Made by a program: the position numbers and the translations under genes. The notes beneath the pieces were generated by a model. That model saw only the letters and a program-made list of their open reading frames with translations, was not told where the DNA came from and searched no databases. A DNA stretch of 38,274 bases from Bacteroidota bacterium (GTDB lineage: Bacteria; Bacteroidota; Bacteroidia; Chitinophagales; Chitinophagaceae), in NCBI GenBank assembly GCA_013286425.1, contig JABDFS010000025.1, positions 1-38,274 of the forward strand, written 5' to 3'. Positions 25,691-33,960 of this stretch are shown piece after piece. Each line of letters begins with the position of its first letter. Position 1 is the first letter of the stretch.

Positions 25691-27259
25691 TTAGAATGGA
25701 TTTTCATCCTCAGCATTACCAAATGCATCGTCGTTCATCCGGCTGCCTTTTTGAATAAACAATTTTGCTCCGGCATCTCCACCTTGTGATGAATCAGGCG
25801 GCAATGGTTTCCAGTTTTTTCCCGGCGATGCAGAAGCATTATCATCACCATCCCATTCTTCAAATTTTTGTATATGCAACAATGCACGCAGTTTAATGGT
25901 ATCAAGCGCGCCGTTACGATGCTTGGCAATTTTTATATGTGTTTCGCCACGTGTGCTTTCGCCATGTTCATTGGAGAAATTCTCATAATATTCAGGACGG
26001 TAAATAAACATAACCATATCAGCATCCTGTTCAATTGCGCCTGATTCGCGCAGATCGCTCAATTGCGGCATCTTACTTTCTTTACGCGTTTCAACAGCAC
26101 GGCTTAACTGGCTTAAAGCAATTATAGGAATGTTCAATTCTTTGGCAAGCGCTTTCAGGTTTCTTGAAATATTGCTTATCTCCTGCTCACGGTTAGCGCC
26201 ACGGTCCCCAACCCCGCTCATCAACTGGAGGTAATCTATAATTATCAATCCAACATGGTGTTTGTTTACCAGCCTTCTTGCCTTAGCGCGAAATTCAAAA
26301 ATGTTCAGCGCAGCTGTATCATCAATAAATATTGGTGCCTGTTCTAATTTTTTAATACCCTTTGTATGCAATTGCTGGTACTCGTATTCTTCCAGTTTGC
26401 CGCGTGCAATCTTTTCAAGTGCAATTTCACTTTCTGCTGAAAGTATACGTTGTACTAATTGCGAAGAGCTCATTTCAAGCGAGAACAGGCCCACCGGTGT
26501 TTTCTTAACAGGATTTAACGCAGCATTGCGTGCAAGATTTAAAGCAAGCGCTGTTTTACCAACAGACGGACGCGCAGCAAGAATAATAAGATCGGTTGGT
26601 TGCCAGCCATAGGTAATGCGGTCAAGGCTTGAGAAGCCGCTGGGCACACCGGAAATATCTTCTGTTTTATTGCGTAACTCGTCAATACGATTAATAGTCT
26701 TCGCCAGCGCATTACCAATATCCTCATAATTTTTCTTGAGGTAATTATTGGTGATGTTGAACATTTTCGATTCGCTGTCATCCAACAGATCAAAAACATC
26801 GGTGCTGTCTTCATAAGCATCGCTGATAATTTCGCCGCTGATGCGGATAAGTTCTCTTTGGATAAATTTCTGCAATACGATGCGTGCATGTGCTTCAATA
26901 TTGGCAGTGGAAACAACTGCATTGGTAAGCTTGGTGATGTAATACGGCCCACCAACTTCTTCCAGTTCCTCGCTCTTTTTTAGTTCTTCCACCACAGTCA
27001 GCATATCAATGGGTGTGCTCTGTTGCGCCAGTGTTTGAAAGGTCTTGAATATGCGTTGATGCGCATCTACATAAAAACATTCAGGCTTCAAAATCTCAAT
27101 TACGTTATCAAAAGCACTTTTTTCAAGCATTACTGCGCCAAGCACAGCTTCTTCAAGCTCTTTTGCCTGTGGCGGCAGTTTGCCATAAACCATTGTGCTG
27201 AGGTCAATAGACGATTTTCTCCTGGTTCTTCTGTCTTTATTTTGGTTTACAATATCCAT
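25691..27259 (-). CDS. dnaB: Replicative DNA helicase DnaB
   Basis: The 522-residue hexameric helicase has the N-terminal DnaB domain at about 30-135 (PPQAKELEEAVLGAVMLEKSAFDNVIEIL). The RecA-like C-terminal domain has Walker A ARPSVGKTALALN near 235 and Walker B VGLIIIDYLQLMSG near 340. The conserved SQLSRAVETR and SDLRESGAIEQDAD follow. A poorly conserved charged tail ends EDENPF. Length is normal for Bacteroidota, and there is no intein. It unwinds the replication fork with primase and the clamp loader. The start at 27259 gives MDIVNQNKDRRTRRKSS. Upstream lies about 900 bp of non-coding DNA with DnaA-box-like sites. Confidence 0.97.
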   Translation of the reverse strand: MDIVNQNKDRRTRRKSSIDLSTMVYGKLPPQAKELEEAVLGAVMLEKSAFDNVIEILKPECFYVDAHQRIFKTFQTLAQQSTPIDMLTVVEELKKSEELEEVGGPYYITKLTNAVVSTANIEAHARIVLQKFIQRELIRISGEIISDAYEDSTDVFDLLDDSESKMFNITNNYLKKNYEDIGNALAKTINRIDELRNKTEDISGVPSGFSSLDRITYGWQPTDLIILAARPSVGKTALALNLARNAALNPVKKTPVGLFSLEMSSSQLVQRILSAESEIALEKIARGKLEEYEYQQLHTKGIKKLEQAPIFIDDTAALNIFEFRAKARRLVNKHHVGLIIIDYLQLMSGVGDRGANREQEISNISRNLKALAKELNIPIIALSQLSRAVETRKESKMPQLSDLRESGAIEQDADMVMFIYRPEYYENFSNEHGESTRGETHIKIAKHRNGALDTIKLRALLHIQKFEEWDGDDNASASPGKNWKPLPPDSSQGGDAGAKLFIQKGSRMNDDAFGNAEDENPF

Positions 27260-27414
27260 TGTGTTATCAAAAATTTATTGGGTTAGTTACCTGCTTTTTA
27301 ATATTACGAAATCGTTAAGCCCATGTTTCGAAATTGTTATGTGAAAACGGGGCAACGAATTAAACAGTAAATCATGGCATCAAAAAATTTTATTTCATTT
27401 AAACTTATCAAATG

Positions 27415-27518
27415 TTAATCCACATGTTTCAAACAAAAAAACTTGGTTATCCACTACAATCTTGTGTGTTTTTAACAGAAATAAAAAGTTTTAAAAGAAT
27501 TGCCCACAACTATCCACA
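27415..27518 (+). promoter_or_regulatory. Cluster of DnaA-box-like sites upstream of dnaB
   Basis: Compared with TTATCCACA, three sites match 8 of 9: TAATCCACA (27416-27424), TTATCCACT (27447-27455) and CTATCCACA (27510-27518). TTGCCCACA (27500-27508) matches 7 of 9. All are in the same orientation and AT-rich DNA surrounds them. This could be a DnaA-controlled dnaB promoter or part of a replication origin. Confidence 0.4.
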
Positions 27519-27756
27519 TCAATTGGTGCAAAAACATTTTTTTGATTTAATGGCGACTTTAAAAAAAAATGGCTATCTGTGTTCATGAATTTTAACATGA
27601 AACTGCTTTTTCTAAAAATTTATTATCTGACCGGGAACAGATAATTTTCATTAAAGGTTAAGTATGTACCACTACCTGCCGCCTACTGTGTACCCACAGG
27701 TTTTTGCCTGACACTTTTTCAACTTTTCGTATAAGACACGATATACTAATTCATAT

Positions 27757-27856
27757 CAACAAGCTCATTTCTTCGATATAACTTCGATATAACTTCGATC
27801 GATTGGATCGAAGAAATATCGTAGAAACATCGGTTATATTTCGAAGAAATAAGCTT
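27757..27856. repeat. 11-bp-phased palindromic array, locus B
   Basis: A leader CAACAAGCTCATTTC precedes three left units: TTCGATATAAC (27772-27782), TTCGATATAAC, TTCGATCGATT (ending 27804). Then GG (27805-27806) and four right units: ATCGAAGAAAT, ATCGTAGAAAC, ATCGGTTATAT, TTCGAAGAAAT (27807-27850), then AAGCTT (27851-27856). The plan equals locus A with two fewer left units. First and last right units are identical in A and B. Confidence 0.9.
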
Positions 27857-28055
27857 GAAGGTATCTACCGGCTACGAGGCTGGTTTGAATACAGCAAGGT
27901 TTTGCCCAGGTTGTTTGAAAGAAGAATTATTTACTGATTTTTAGAAGACGTTGTTTCTCAGCCGAAGCTTTAAAGATGTGGGTACACGGCAGACCTGCCG
28001 CGCCTGCACCACACAGAGCTTATTTAATTGAGTAATTGCCGTAATATAACCGCCA

Positions 28056-28135
28056 TTTATTCGCTCCTAAAGCGAATAAATACCGAATATATACCGAGTT
28101 TATAGCGAGTAAATACCGAAGAAATGAGCTTGTTG
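28056..28135. repeat. 11-bp-phased array, locus C, with terminal hairpin
   Basis: It opens with a 10-bp perfect hairpin, TTTATTCGCT-CCTAA-AGCGAATAAA (28056-28080). The 11-bp units are AAGCGAATAAA (28070-28080), TACCGAATATA, TACCGAGTTTA, TAGCGAGTAAA, TACCGAAGAAA (ending 28124), then TGAGCTTGTTG. Read on the minus strand the units become TTCGGTATTTA-like, a variant of the A/B unit. Bases 28117-28135 are a perfect 19-bp inverted repeat of 27757-27775. Confidence 0.85.
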
Positions 28136-28146
28136 GTTCTAAACTA

Positions 28147-28154
28147 TATTTTTG
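28147..28154 (+). promoter_or_regulatory. -7 element TATTTTTG for pheT
   Basis: It fits TAnnTTTG and ends six bases before the ATG at 28161, the same spacing as in the ABC operon. It begins 11 bp after the end of array C, so the array occupies the position where the -33 element and upstream contacts would be. Confidence 0.45.
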
Positions 28155-28160
28155 CAGTGT

Positions 28161-30584
28161 ATGAAGATATCTTATAACTGGCTTTGCAATTATTTACCTG
28201 AGCAGGTTGAACCGGAGAAATTATCAGAAATATTAACCTCGCTTGGACTTGAAGTTGAATCATTGGAACATTTTGAAAACATTAAAGGTGGATTAGAAGG
28301 ATTGGTTATTGGCGAAGTATTAAGCTGCGAACAACATCCCAATGCGGATAAGCTTAAAATTACTAAAGTTGATATTGGCAGTAGCGAAACTTTGCAAATA
28401 GTTTGTGGCGCTGCGAATGTTGGTATTGGCCAAAAAGTAATTGTAGCACAGGTGGGTGCAACAATTTATCCAGTTAATGGCAATCCTGTTACTATGAAAA
28501 TTGCCAAAATAAGAGGCATAGAAAGTTATGGGATGATATGCGCTGAAGATGAGATCGGGTTAAGCGATAATCACGAAGGCATTTTAATATTACCACCTGG
28601 TACCGAAAAAGGCAAACCTGCAAAAGATATTTTTGAACCTTATTCAGACTGGATTTATGAGATTGGTTTAACACCCAACCGTACGGATGCAATGAGCCAT
28701 ATTGGTGTTGCCAAAGATATTTGCGCCTGGCTTTCTTATCATCAAAATAAAATTATACAACCAATAATACCTTTCGAAAATATAATTGAAGCAGATAATT
28801 TAAAAACCGGTTTCGAAGTAATTATTGATAATACCGACGATTGCAAACGTTACTCTGCACTTGTAATTAATAATATTAAAGTAGATGAATCTCCTGCATG
28901 GCTACAAAACTCTTTGAAAGCAATCGGTCAACGCCCGATCAATAATATTGTTGATATAACAAATTTTGTTTTGCATGAAACCGGGCAACCGTTGCATGCA
29001 TTTGATGCGGATGCTTTAGCATCGAAAAAAGTTGTTATTAAGAATTTACCGGAAGGTACCATTTTTAAAACACTGGATGATGTTGACAGAAAATTAAGTG
29101 CAACCGATCTGATGGTATGCAATGATGATGAACCGGTTTGTATTGCGGGCGTGTTTGGTGGTATTAAAAGCGGTGTTTCAGATAAAACTATAAATATATT
29201 TTTAGAAAGCGCATGGTTTAGTCCTTCAACAATAAGAACAACATCATTACAACATGGATTAAGAACGGAAGCTGCCATAAGATTTGAAAAAGGTGTTGAT
29301 ATATCAGGAACGGTAAATGCACTTTCAAGAGCAGCAGAATTGATAGCAGAAATAGCAGGTGGCAATGTAAGTGGTGGAATTATTGATGTTTATCCCGTTC
29401 CCGCAATTAAGAAAGAAATCACTTTAAAGTATGATTATTTAAAAAAGTTAAGCGGCAAAAAGTATGCTTCAACTTTAGTAAAAAATATTTTATCTGTTCT
29501 GGAATTTGATATTTTGGAAGAAAACGAACAGGGCATAAAAGTAGCTGCTCCTTTTAGCAAGGCAGACGTATCAATACCTGCGGATATAGTTGAGGAAATA
29601 ATACGGGTTGACGGGCTTAACAATATTGATATTCCTTCAACCATTACTGTTACTCCTTCAGTGCAGGAAAATGTTTTGGGATTACAGCTAAAAGAAAAAC
29701 TGGCCCAAATGCTTTCAGGGCTTGGGTTTAATGAGATAATTACTAACTCTATAACAAACAGTAAAAACTTTAGCGAAATAACTTTATCACCGGCTGTAAA
29801 GTTGCTGAATAATTTAAGTGCAGACCTTGATATAATGCGGCCTTCTATGCTTGAGACCGGGCTTGAGATTCTTTCTTATAATATCAACAGGAAAAATAAT
29901 AACCTGCGCTTTTTTGAGTTGGGAAAAATTTATCAGCATCAAAACAATGCTTATAATGAAACTGAGAAGTTTTGTTTTTGGGTAACCGGAAAAAAACAAA
30001 ATACCAACTGGAAACAGCAGGTTATAGAAGCAGATTTCTTTACTGCAAAGGGCATAGTTATTGCTTTGCTTGAAAACATCAATATAAAAAATATTGTTTT
30101 TGAAGAAACGCATTCATCGGATGAAGGGAATTTTCAAACTATCAGGACGCAGAGAAATGAACTTGGAAAACTTTTGCAGGTAAACAATTCTTTATTGCAA
30201 AAATTCAGTATTAAACAACCTGTGGTTTATCTTGAACTTAATACGGAATCTTTGATAAAAGCAGCTGAAGCAGAAGATATTTTGTATAAAGAAATACCAC
30301 AATTCCCCGGTGTGGAAAGAGATCTTTCGATAGTTGTAAATAAAAAGATCAATTATCAAAATGTGATGACTGCTTTAGATAGTTTGCATTTGCGTTTCTT
30401 ACAACATTATAACCTGTTTGATATTTATGAAGGCGAAAACCTTGGAGGCGATAAGAAATCTTTCGCTATAAATTTCAGGTTCCAGAATAAAGAAAAAACG
30501 CTTACAGACAGCGAAGTAGAAACAGATATGAAAACGATAACCAATAAATTAATAAACGAATTACAGGCTGAAATAAGACAATAA
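28161..30584 (+). CDS. pheT: Phenylalanyl-tRNA synthetase beta subunit
   Basis: The 807-residue subunit starts at ATG 28161 (MKISYNWLCNYLP, the family's standard N-terminus); the in-frame TTG at 28152 is not needed. Domains run in order. The EMAP/OB tRNA-binding fold spans about 40-150 (LVIGEVLSCEQHPNADKLKITKVDIG). The B3/4 editing region contains RPINNIVDITNFVLHETGQPLHAFDADAL. The B5 DNA-binding-like domain follows (VAAPFSKADVSIPADIVEEIIRVDGLNNI), then the catalytic-like core. The FDX-ACB anticodon-binding domain is near 715-807 (QFPGVERDLSIVVNK). It pairs with PheS, whose gene is not in the window. It heads a likely run of pheT, coiled-coil protein and zapA. Confidence 0.97.
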   Translation: MKISYNWLCNYLPEQVEPEKLSEILTSLGLEVESLEHFENIKGGLEGLVIGEVLSCEQHPNADKLKITKVDIGSSETLQIVCGAANVGIGQKVIVAQVGATIYPVNGNPVTMKIAKIRGIESYGMICAEDEIGLSDNHEGILILPPGTEKGKPAKDIFEPYSDWIYEIGLTPNRTDAMSHIGVAKDICAWLSYHQNKIIQPIIPFENIIEADNLKTGFEVIIDNTDDCKRYSALVINNIKVDESPAWLQNSLKAIGQRPINNIVDITNFVLHETGQPLHAFDADALASKKVVIKNLPEGTIFKTLDDVDRKLSATDLMVCNDDEPVCIAGVFGGIKSGVSDKTINIFLESAWFSPSTIRTTSLQHGLRTEAAIRFEKGVDISGTVNALSRAAELIAEIAGGNVSGGIIDVYPVPAIKKEITLKYDYLKKLSGKKYASTLVKNILSVLEFDILEENEQGIKVAAPFSKADVSIPADIVEEIIRVDGLNNIDIPSTITVTPSVQENVLGLQLKEKLAQMLSGLGFNEIITNSITNSKNFSEITLSPAVKLLNNLSADLDIMRPSMLETGLEILSYNINRKNNNLRFFELGKIYQHQNNAYNETEKFCFWVTGKKQNTNWKQQVIEADFFTAKGIVIALLENINIKNIVFEETHSSDEGNFQTIRTQRNELGKLLQVNNSLLQKFSIKQPVVYLELNTESLIKAAEAEDILYKEIPQFPGVERDLSIVVNKKINYQNVMTALDSLHLRFLQHYNLFDIYEGENLGGDKKSFAINFRFQNKEKTLTDSEVETDMKTITNKLINELQAEIRQ

Positions 30585-30605
30585 ATATTATTCATTTTAT
30601 TTTTT

Positions 30606-30890
30606 ATGGACGATTTGCATGCCGATATAAAAGAGTTACAGGAAAATATACAAATGCTTTTAAAAGAATTTGCTGACGTTAAAAAACAAAATGAGCATCT
30701 GAAACAGCAGGTTACTCAAACTAAAAAAGAGCTTACTGAAAAGGACAAGTCAATTGAACTGCTGCAGCAAAAGTTTGTATCTAACCGGATCTCCGAATTA
30801 TACGATACAGAGGATAAAAAGATCTTAAAAGCAAAGATTGATGTGTATTTAAAAGATATTGAAAAATGCCTTTCGCTTCTCAACACATAA
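30606..30890 (+). CDS. Small coiled-coil protein next to zapA
   Basis: The 94-residue protein is predicted to be largely alpha-helical. Residues about 4-60 show heptad-like spacing of hydrophobic residues (LHADIKELQENIQMLLKEFADVKKQNEHLKQQVTQTKKELTEKDKSIELLQQKF). A short C-terminal helix follows (LKAKIDVYLKDIEKCLSLL). No signal or membrane segment is present, so it is cytoplasmic. It starts 21 bp after pheT and ends 3 bp before zapA. That spacing and its coiled-coil nature suggest a ZapA partner with a ZapB-like role, but there is no clear sequence similarity to ZapB. Confidence 0.8.
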   Translation: MDDLHADIKELQENIQMLLKEFADVKKQNEHLKQQVTQTKKELTEKDKSIELLQQKFVSNRISELYDTEDKKILKAKIDVYLKDIEKCLSLLNT

Positions 30891-30893
30891 ATT

Positions 30894-31184
30894 ATGGAAG
30901 AATTAATACCAATAAATGTAGTTGTTGGTGATAGAAATTATCGTTTAAAAGTCAAGCCTGGCGATGAAGAAAATCTGCGTAAGGTTGTAAAGATCGTGAA
31001 CGCAAAACTGCTGGAATTTAAAACAAACTTTTCCGGGAAAGACATGCAGGATTATATTGCAATGGTATTACTTTGGCTGGCAACAGAACAGCCCTCAACT
31101 GTTTCTTCCAACCAGGATCTACAGGATATTTCGGGTAAATTGAAAGCCCTTCAGAAGAGCATAACAGAAAATTTAAACAAATAA
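30894..31184 (+). CDS. zapA: Cell division protein ZapA
   Basis: The 96-residue protein matches ZapA in length and layout. The N-terminal globular domain is IPINVVVGDRNYRLKVKPGDEENLRKVVKIVNAKLLEF, with the conserved V-x-V-x-G-R/D-x-Y-x-L-x start. A long helix follows (DMQDYIAMVLLWLATEQ), then a C-terminal coiled coil. ZapA tetramers bundle FtsZ filaments at the division septum. It follows the coiled-coil gene by 3 bp and precedes a 413-bp non-coding stretch. Confidence 0.88.
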   Translation: MEELIPINVVVGDRNYRLKVKPGDEENLRKVVKIVNAKLLEFKTNFSGKDMQDYIAMVLLWLATEQPSTVSSNQDLQDISGKLKALQKSITENLNK

Positions 31185-31213
31185 AAAAGTCCCGTTCAAA
31201 AATGAACAGGACT
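31183..31213 (-). terminator. Hairpin with T-tract on the minus strand
   Basis: AGTCCCGTTCA (31188-31198), loop AAAA, TGAACAGGACT (31203-31213) form an 11-bp stem with one mismatch. The A-run at 31183-31188 is a T-run on the minus strand. As read, it would end a transcript coming from the right; on the plus strand it is a hairpin without a T-tract. Confidence 0.5.
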
Positions 31214-31597
31214 GATTCTGAAAAAGTCCCCGAAAATAGATCAGCCTATTGGCTTAAATAAGTTTTCATTTTACAGCTATCATCAACCATCAACGGTTAA
31301 TTTTGGCTACGGCCCTCCAACGGATAAAGTCTATTAAACCTTATTTTATGTTATTAGTTTTCTTTTGATACGTGCTTAAAAACGGGTAACCTGTTATTTC
31401 AAATCAAGTGCCATTACATCTATAGGAGTTTTAAGTGTTGATTATCAATGTTTTAATTATTTATGGTATAAGTTTAATTCCCAAAATGAAAAAAATCATT
31501 CCTAAATTGAATCAAAAATCACTTTTAGCAATCTGGCGGTTGATAATTAACTTCGCAGGCTAACAATTATTATATAATATGTTTTCAATCTTATTAA
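31185..31597. other. Non-coding gap between zapA and rny, possible small-RNA locus
   Basis: The 413-bp gap has no protein gene. It has a hairpin at 31188-31213 whose T-tract lies on the minus strand, a direct repeat AAAAAGTCCC (31184-31193 and 31221-31230), a small hairpin AGCC-TATT-GGCT (about 31243-31254), and AACC-ATCAAC-GGTT (about 31286-31299). From memory, 6S RNA lies downstream of zapA in many bacteria. I could not fold a full 6S shape by eye. Confidence 0.5.
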
Positions 31598-33157
31598 ATG
31601 GATATAACTAGCATAATTACAGGATTAATAGCTTTAATAGCAGGTATTGTACTCGGAAAACTTCTTTTTGCAAAAAACACGCAGCGAAAAATTGAAGAAG
31701 CTGAAAATCAATCACAACAAATACTTTCTGAAGCTCAACTAAAAGCAGAAACGCTCAAAAAAGAGAAAATATTAGAAGCAAAAGAAAAATTTGTACAACT
31801 TAAAGCTGAATATGACAAAGAAGTTTTAGAGCGCAACAGGAAAATCAATGATGGAGAAAACCGCATAAAGCAAAAAGAGATTACACTTAATCAAAAAGAA
31901 AGCTCCTTTGAAAGGCAAATAAAGGAAAATGAGGCCATTAAAGAAAATCTTAACCGCCAGCTTGAAGTGGTGGCTCAAAAGAGAAACCAGCTTGAAAAGC
32001 ATCAGGAAGAGCATATAAAAAGACTTGAAAAAATTGCCGGTCTTACCGCTGAAGAAGCAAAAACCCAGCTAATAGAAAGTTTAAAACAGGAAGCGCAAAC
32101 GCAGGCTTTGCAATTGCAACAGGAAGTAATTGAAGATGCGCGTCAAAAAGCAAACAAAGAAGCGCGCAAAATCATTATTCAATCTATTCAGAGAACTGCG
32201 GCGGAACAGACTATTGAAAATACAGTCACTATTTTTAATCTGGAAAGTGACGAAATCAAAGGCCAGATAATCGGGCGTGAAGGAAGAAATATACGCACCA
32301 TTGAAGCGGCAACAGGTGTTGACCTGATTGTTGATGATACGCCGGAAGCAATAGTCCTTTCTTCATTTGATCCTTTACGCCGTGAGATAGCACGTTTAAG
32401 CTTGCAAAGATTGGTTGCGGATGGAAGAATTCATCCTGCTCGTATAGAAGAGGTTGTTGAAAAAACGCGCAAACAATTAGAAGAACAGGTGATGGAAATT
32501 GGTGAGCGCACAGTTATTGAACTGGGCATTCATGGTTTACACAAAGAACTTGTTCGCATAGTTGGTAAAATGAGATTTCGTTCTTCTTATGGACAAAACC
32601 TGTTGATGCACAGCCGCGAAGTAGCAAATTTATGTGCTACAATGGCTGCGGAATTAGGGTTAAGCCCAAAACTTGCAAAGCGAGCCGGACTTCTGCACGA
32701 TATAGGCAAAGTTCCGGATGAAGAAACAGAATTAAGCCATGCATTATTAGGAGCTAAACTCGCTGAAAAATATGGTGAGAACCCTGCGGTAGTAAATGCT
32801 ATTGGTGCCCATCACGATGAAATGGAAATGCAATACATTATCTCACCAATTGTTCAAAGTTGCGATGCAATAAGTGGTGCAAGGCCCGGTGCAAGAAGAG
32901 AGATAATGCAGCAATATCTTCAAAGAATAAAAGATCTTGAAGCACTGGCAATTGGATATAGTGGCGTGGAAAAAGCATATGCGATCCAGGCAGGCAGGGA
33001 ATTAAGAGTTATTGTGGAAGCTGATAAAATTTCTGATACAGAAAGCGATAAACTGAGCTTTGAAATTGCGCAGAAAATACAAAACGAAATGACTTATCCT
33101 GGTCAGATAAAAATCACTGTAATAAGAGAAAAACGAGCCATTAATGTTGCCCGTTAG
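31598..33157 (+). CDS. rny: Ribonuclease Y
   Basis: The 519-residue endoribonuclease has the full family layout. An N-terminal membrane helix ([22 protein letters not shown]) is followed by a long charged coiled coil (about 30-190). A KH RNA-binding domain contains [38 protein letters not shown] (about 210-250). An HD phosphohydrolase domain has the metal-binding H-D pair in [14 protein letters not shown] near 368, plus GAHHDEME and the C-terminal [15 protein letters not shown]. It starts RNA decay at the membrane. It has its own upstream gap and is separated from rplS by 120 bp. Confidence 0.96.
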   Translation: MDITSIITGLIALIAGIVLGKLLFAKNTQRKIEEAENQSQQILSEAQLKAETLKKEKILEAKEKFVQLKAEYDKEVLERNRKINDGENRIKQKEITLNQKESSFERQIKENEAIKENLNRQLEVVAQKRNQLEKHQEEHIKRLEKIAGLTAEEAKTQLIESLKQEAQTQALQLQQEVIEDARQKANKEARKIIIQSIQRTAAEQTIENTVTIFNLESDEIKGQIIGREGRNIRTIEAATGVDLIVDDTPEAIVLSSFDPLRREIARLSLQRLVADGRIHPARIEEVVEKTRKQLEEQVMEIGERTVIELGIHGLHKELVRIVGKMRFRSSYGQNLLMHSREVANLCATMAAELGLSPKLAKRAGLLHDIGKVPDEETELSHALLGAKLAEKYGENPAVVNAIGAHHDEMEMQYIISPIVQSCDAISGARPGARREIMQQYLQRIKDLEALAIGYSGVEKAYAIQAGRELRVIVEADKISDTESDKLSFEIAQKIQNEMTYPGQIKITVIREKRAINVAR

Positions 33158-33223
33158 TATTGTTAATAAAAAGTTTTAAAGCCTCAAAACAATTCATTTT
33201 ATACTCTTTGGATAAGAGTTTTA

Positions 33224-33255
33224 TTTGGAATTTCTTCTTGAGGTATATACCTTTG
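33224..33255 (+). promoter_or_regulatory. Promoter of rplS: TTTG-N20-TACCTTTG
   Basis: The -33 TTTG (33224-33227) and -7 TACCTTTG (33248-33255) are 20 bp apart, a clean match to the Bacteroidota consensus. The expected start is near 33262, giving a leader of about 16 nt before the ATG at 33278. Confidence 0.7.
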
Positions 33256-33277
33256 CCGTCCTTTAAAATATTCGGTT

Positions 33278-33628
33278 ATGAATGCAGCAACGCAATTTAT
33301 ACATGAGCAGCTTACTATAAAAAAGCAACACCCCAAATTTAAAGCCGGGGATAATGTTACTGTTAACTATAAAATCATTGAAGGTGGTAAAGAACGTATC
33401 CAGAGCTTTCGTGGAGATGTTTTAAAGATCCAGGGAACAGGCGCCACTGCTGCATTTACTGTTCGCAAAATATCTGATGGTATTGGTGTTGAAAGAGCTT
33501 TTCCCTTCTTCTCTCCTAATGTAGAATCAGTAATTTTAAATAAAGTTGGTAAAGTACGTCGTTCGAAATTGTATTACTTGCGTAGCCGCAGCGGCAAGAG
33601 CGCAAGGATCAAAGAAAAAAGAATGTAA
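33278..33628 (+). CDS. rplS: 50S ribosomal protein L19
   Basis: The 116-residue protein matches L19: FKAGDNVTVNYKIIEGGKERIQSFRGDVLKIQGTGATAAFTVRKISDGIGVERAFPFFSPNVESV, then KVGKVRRSKLYYLRSRSGKSARIKEKR. The conserved F-R-G-x-V, G-I-G-V-E-R and Y-L-R-x-R-x-G-K-x-A-R-I-K-E blocks are intact. L19 sits at the 30S-50S interface. It has its own promoter and is followed 83 bp later by tatA. Confidence 0.97.
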   Translation: MNAATQFIHEQLTIKKQHPKFKAGDNVTVNYKIIEGGKERIQSFRGDVLKIQGTGATAAFTVRKISDGIGVERAFPFFSPNVESVILNKVGKVRRSKLYYLRSRSGKSARIKEKRM

Positions 33629-33686
33629 ACGTATTCCCAAATCTTTGTTTGAAATTATTATTTCGAGCCCAGATTAATATTTCTTT

Positions 33687-33694
33687 TACCTTTG
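33687..33694 (+). promoter_or_regulatory. -7 element TACCTTTG for tatA
   Basis: It matches TAnnTTTG exactly and lies 17 bp before the tatA ATG (33712). No clear -33 TTTG is at the normal distance (TTTC at 33661 is the nearest). Confidence 0.5.
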
Positions 33695-33711
33695 TTTCCT
33701 AAATAATTACT

Positions 33712-33936
33712 ATGAGTAGTCCTGGTATATCCGAATGGGTCTTAATTATCCTAGCTGTATTAATTTTATTTGGTGGCAAAAAAATTCCTGAATTTATGAG
33801 AGGCCTAGGTAAGGGTATCCGTGAATTCAACGACGCGAAAAACAATGTACGTAAAGAACTTGAGGATGGAATCAATGAAACTCCACAGTCTTCAAATAAA
33901 AGTTCTCAAACAACAACTACTACCACTCAGCCTTAA
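33712..33936 (+). CDS. tatA: Twin-arginine translocase subunit TatA
   Basis: The 74-residue protein has a single membrane helix (SEWVLIILAVLILFGGKKIPEF). It is followed by the amphipathic helix MRGLGKGIREFNDAKNNVRKEL and a short acidic, Ser/Thr-rich tail. The F-G-x-K-K-I-P-x-x-x-R-G-L-G-K-G-I-R-E-F block is the TatA/E hallmark. TatA multimers form the Tat pore that exports folded proteins. A probable Tat substrate, the oxidoreductase at 15961-17076, is in the same window. tatC is not present here. The gatA gene starts 24 bp downstream. Confidence 0.93.
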   Translation: MSSPGISEWVLIILAVLILFGGKKIPEFMRGLGKGIREFNDAKNNVRKELEDGINETPQSSNKSSQTTTTTTQP

Positions 33937-33960
33937 TTTATTAAACAATTATAATAGCCT

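Larger units (their letters stand above)
27260..28160. other. Large non-coding gap between divergent dnaB and pheT
   Basis: About 900 bp hold no credible protein gene. Contents in order are: an AT-rich stretch with four DnaA-box-like sites (27415-27518), an inverted-repeat arm GTGTACCCACA (27688-27698), array B (27757-27856), the partner arm TGTGGGTACAC (27977-27987), a 10-bp hairpin opening array C (28056-28080), array C itself, and the pheT -7 element. Confidence 0.8.
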
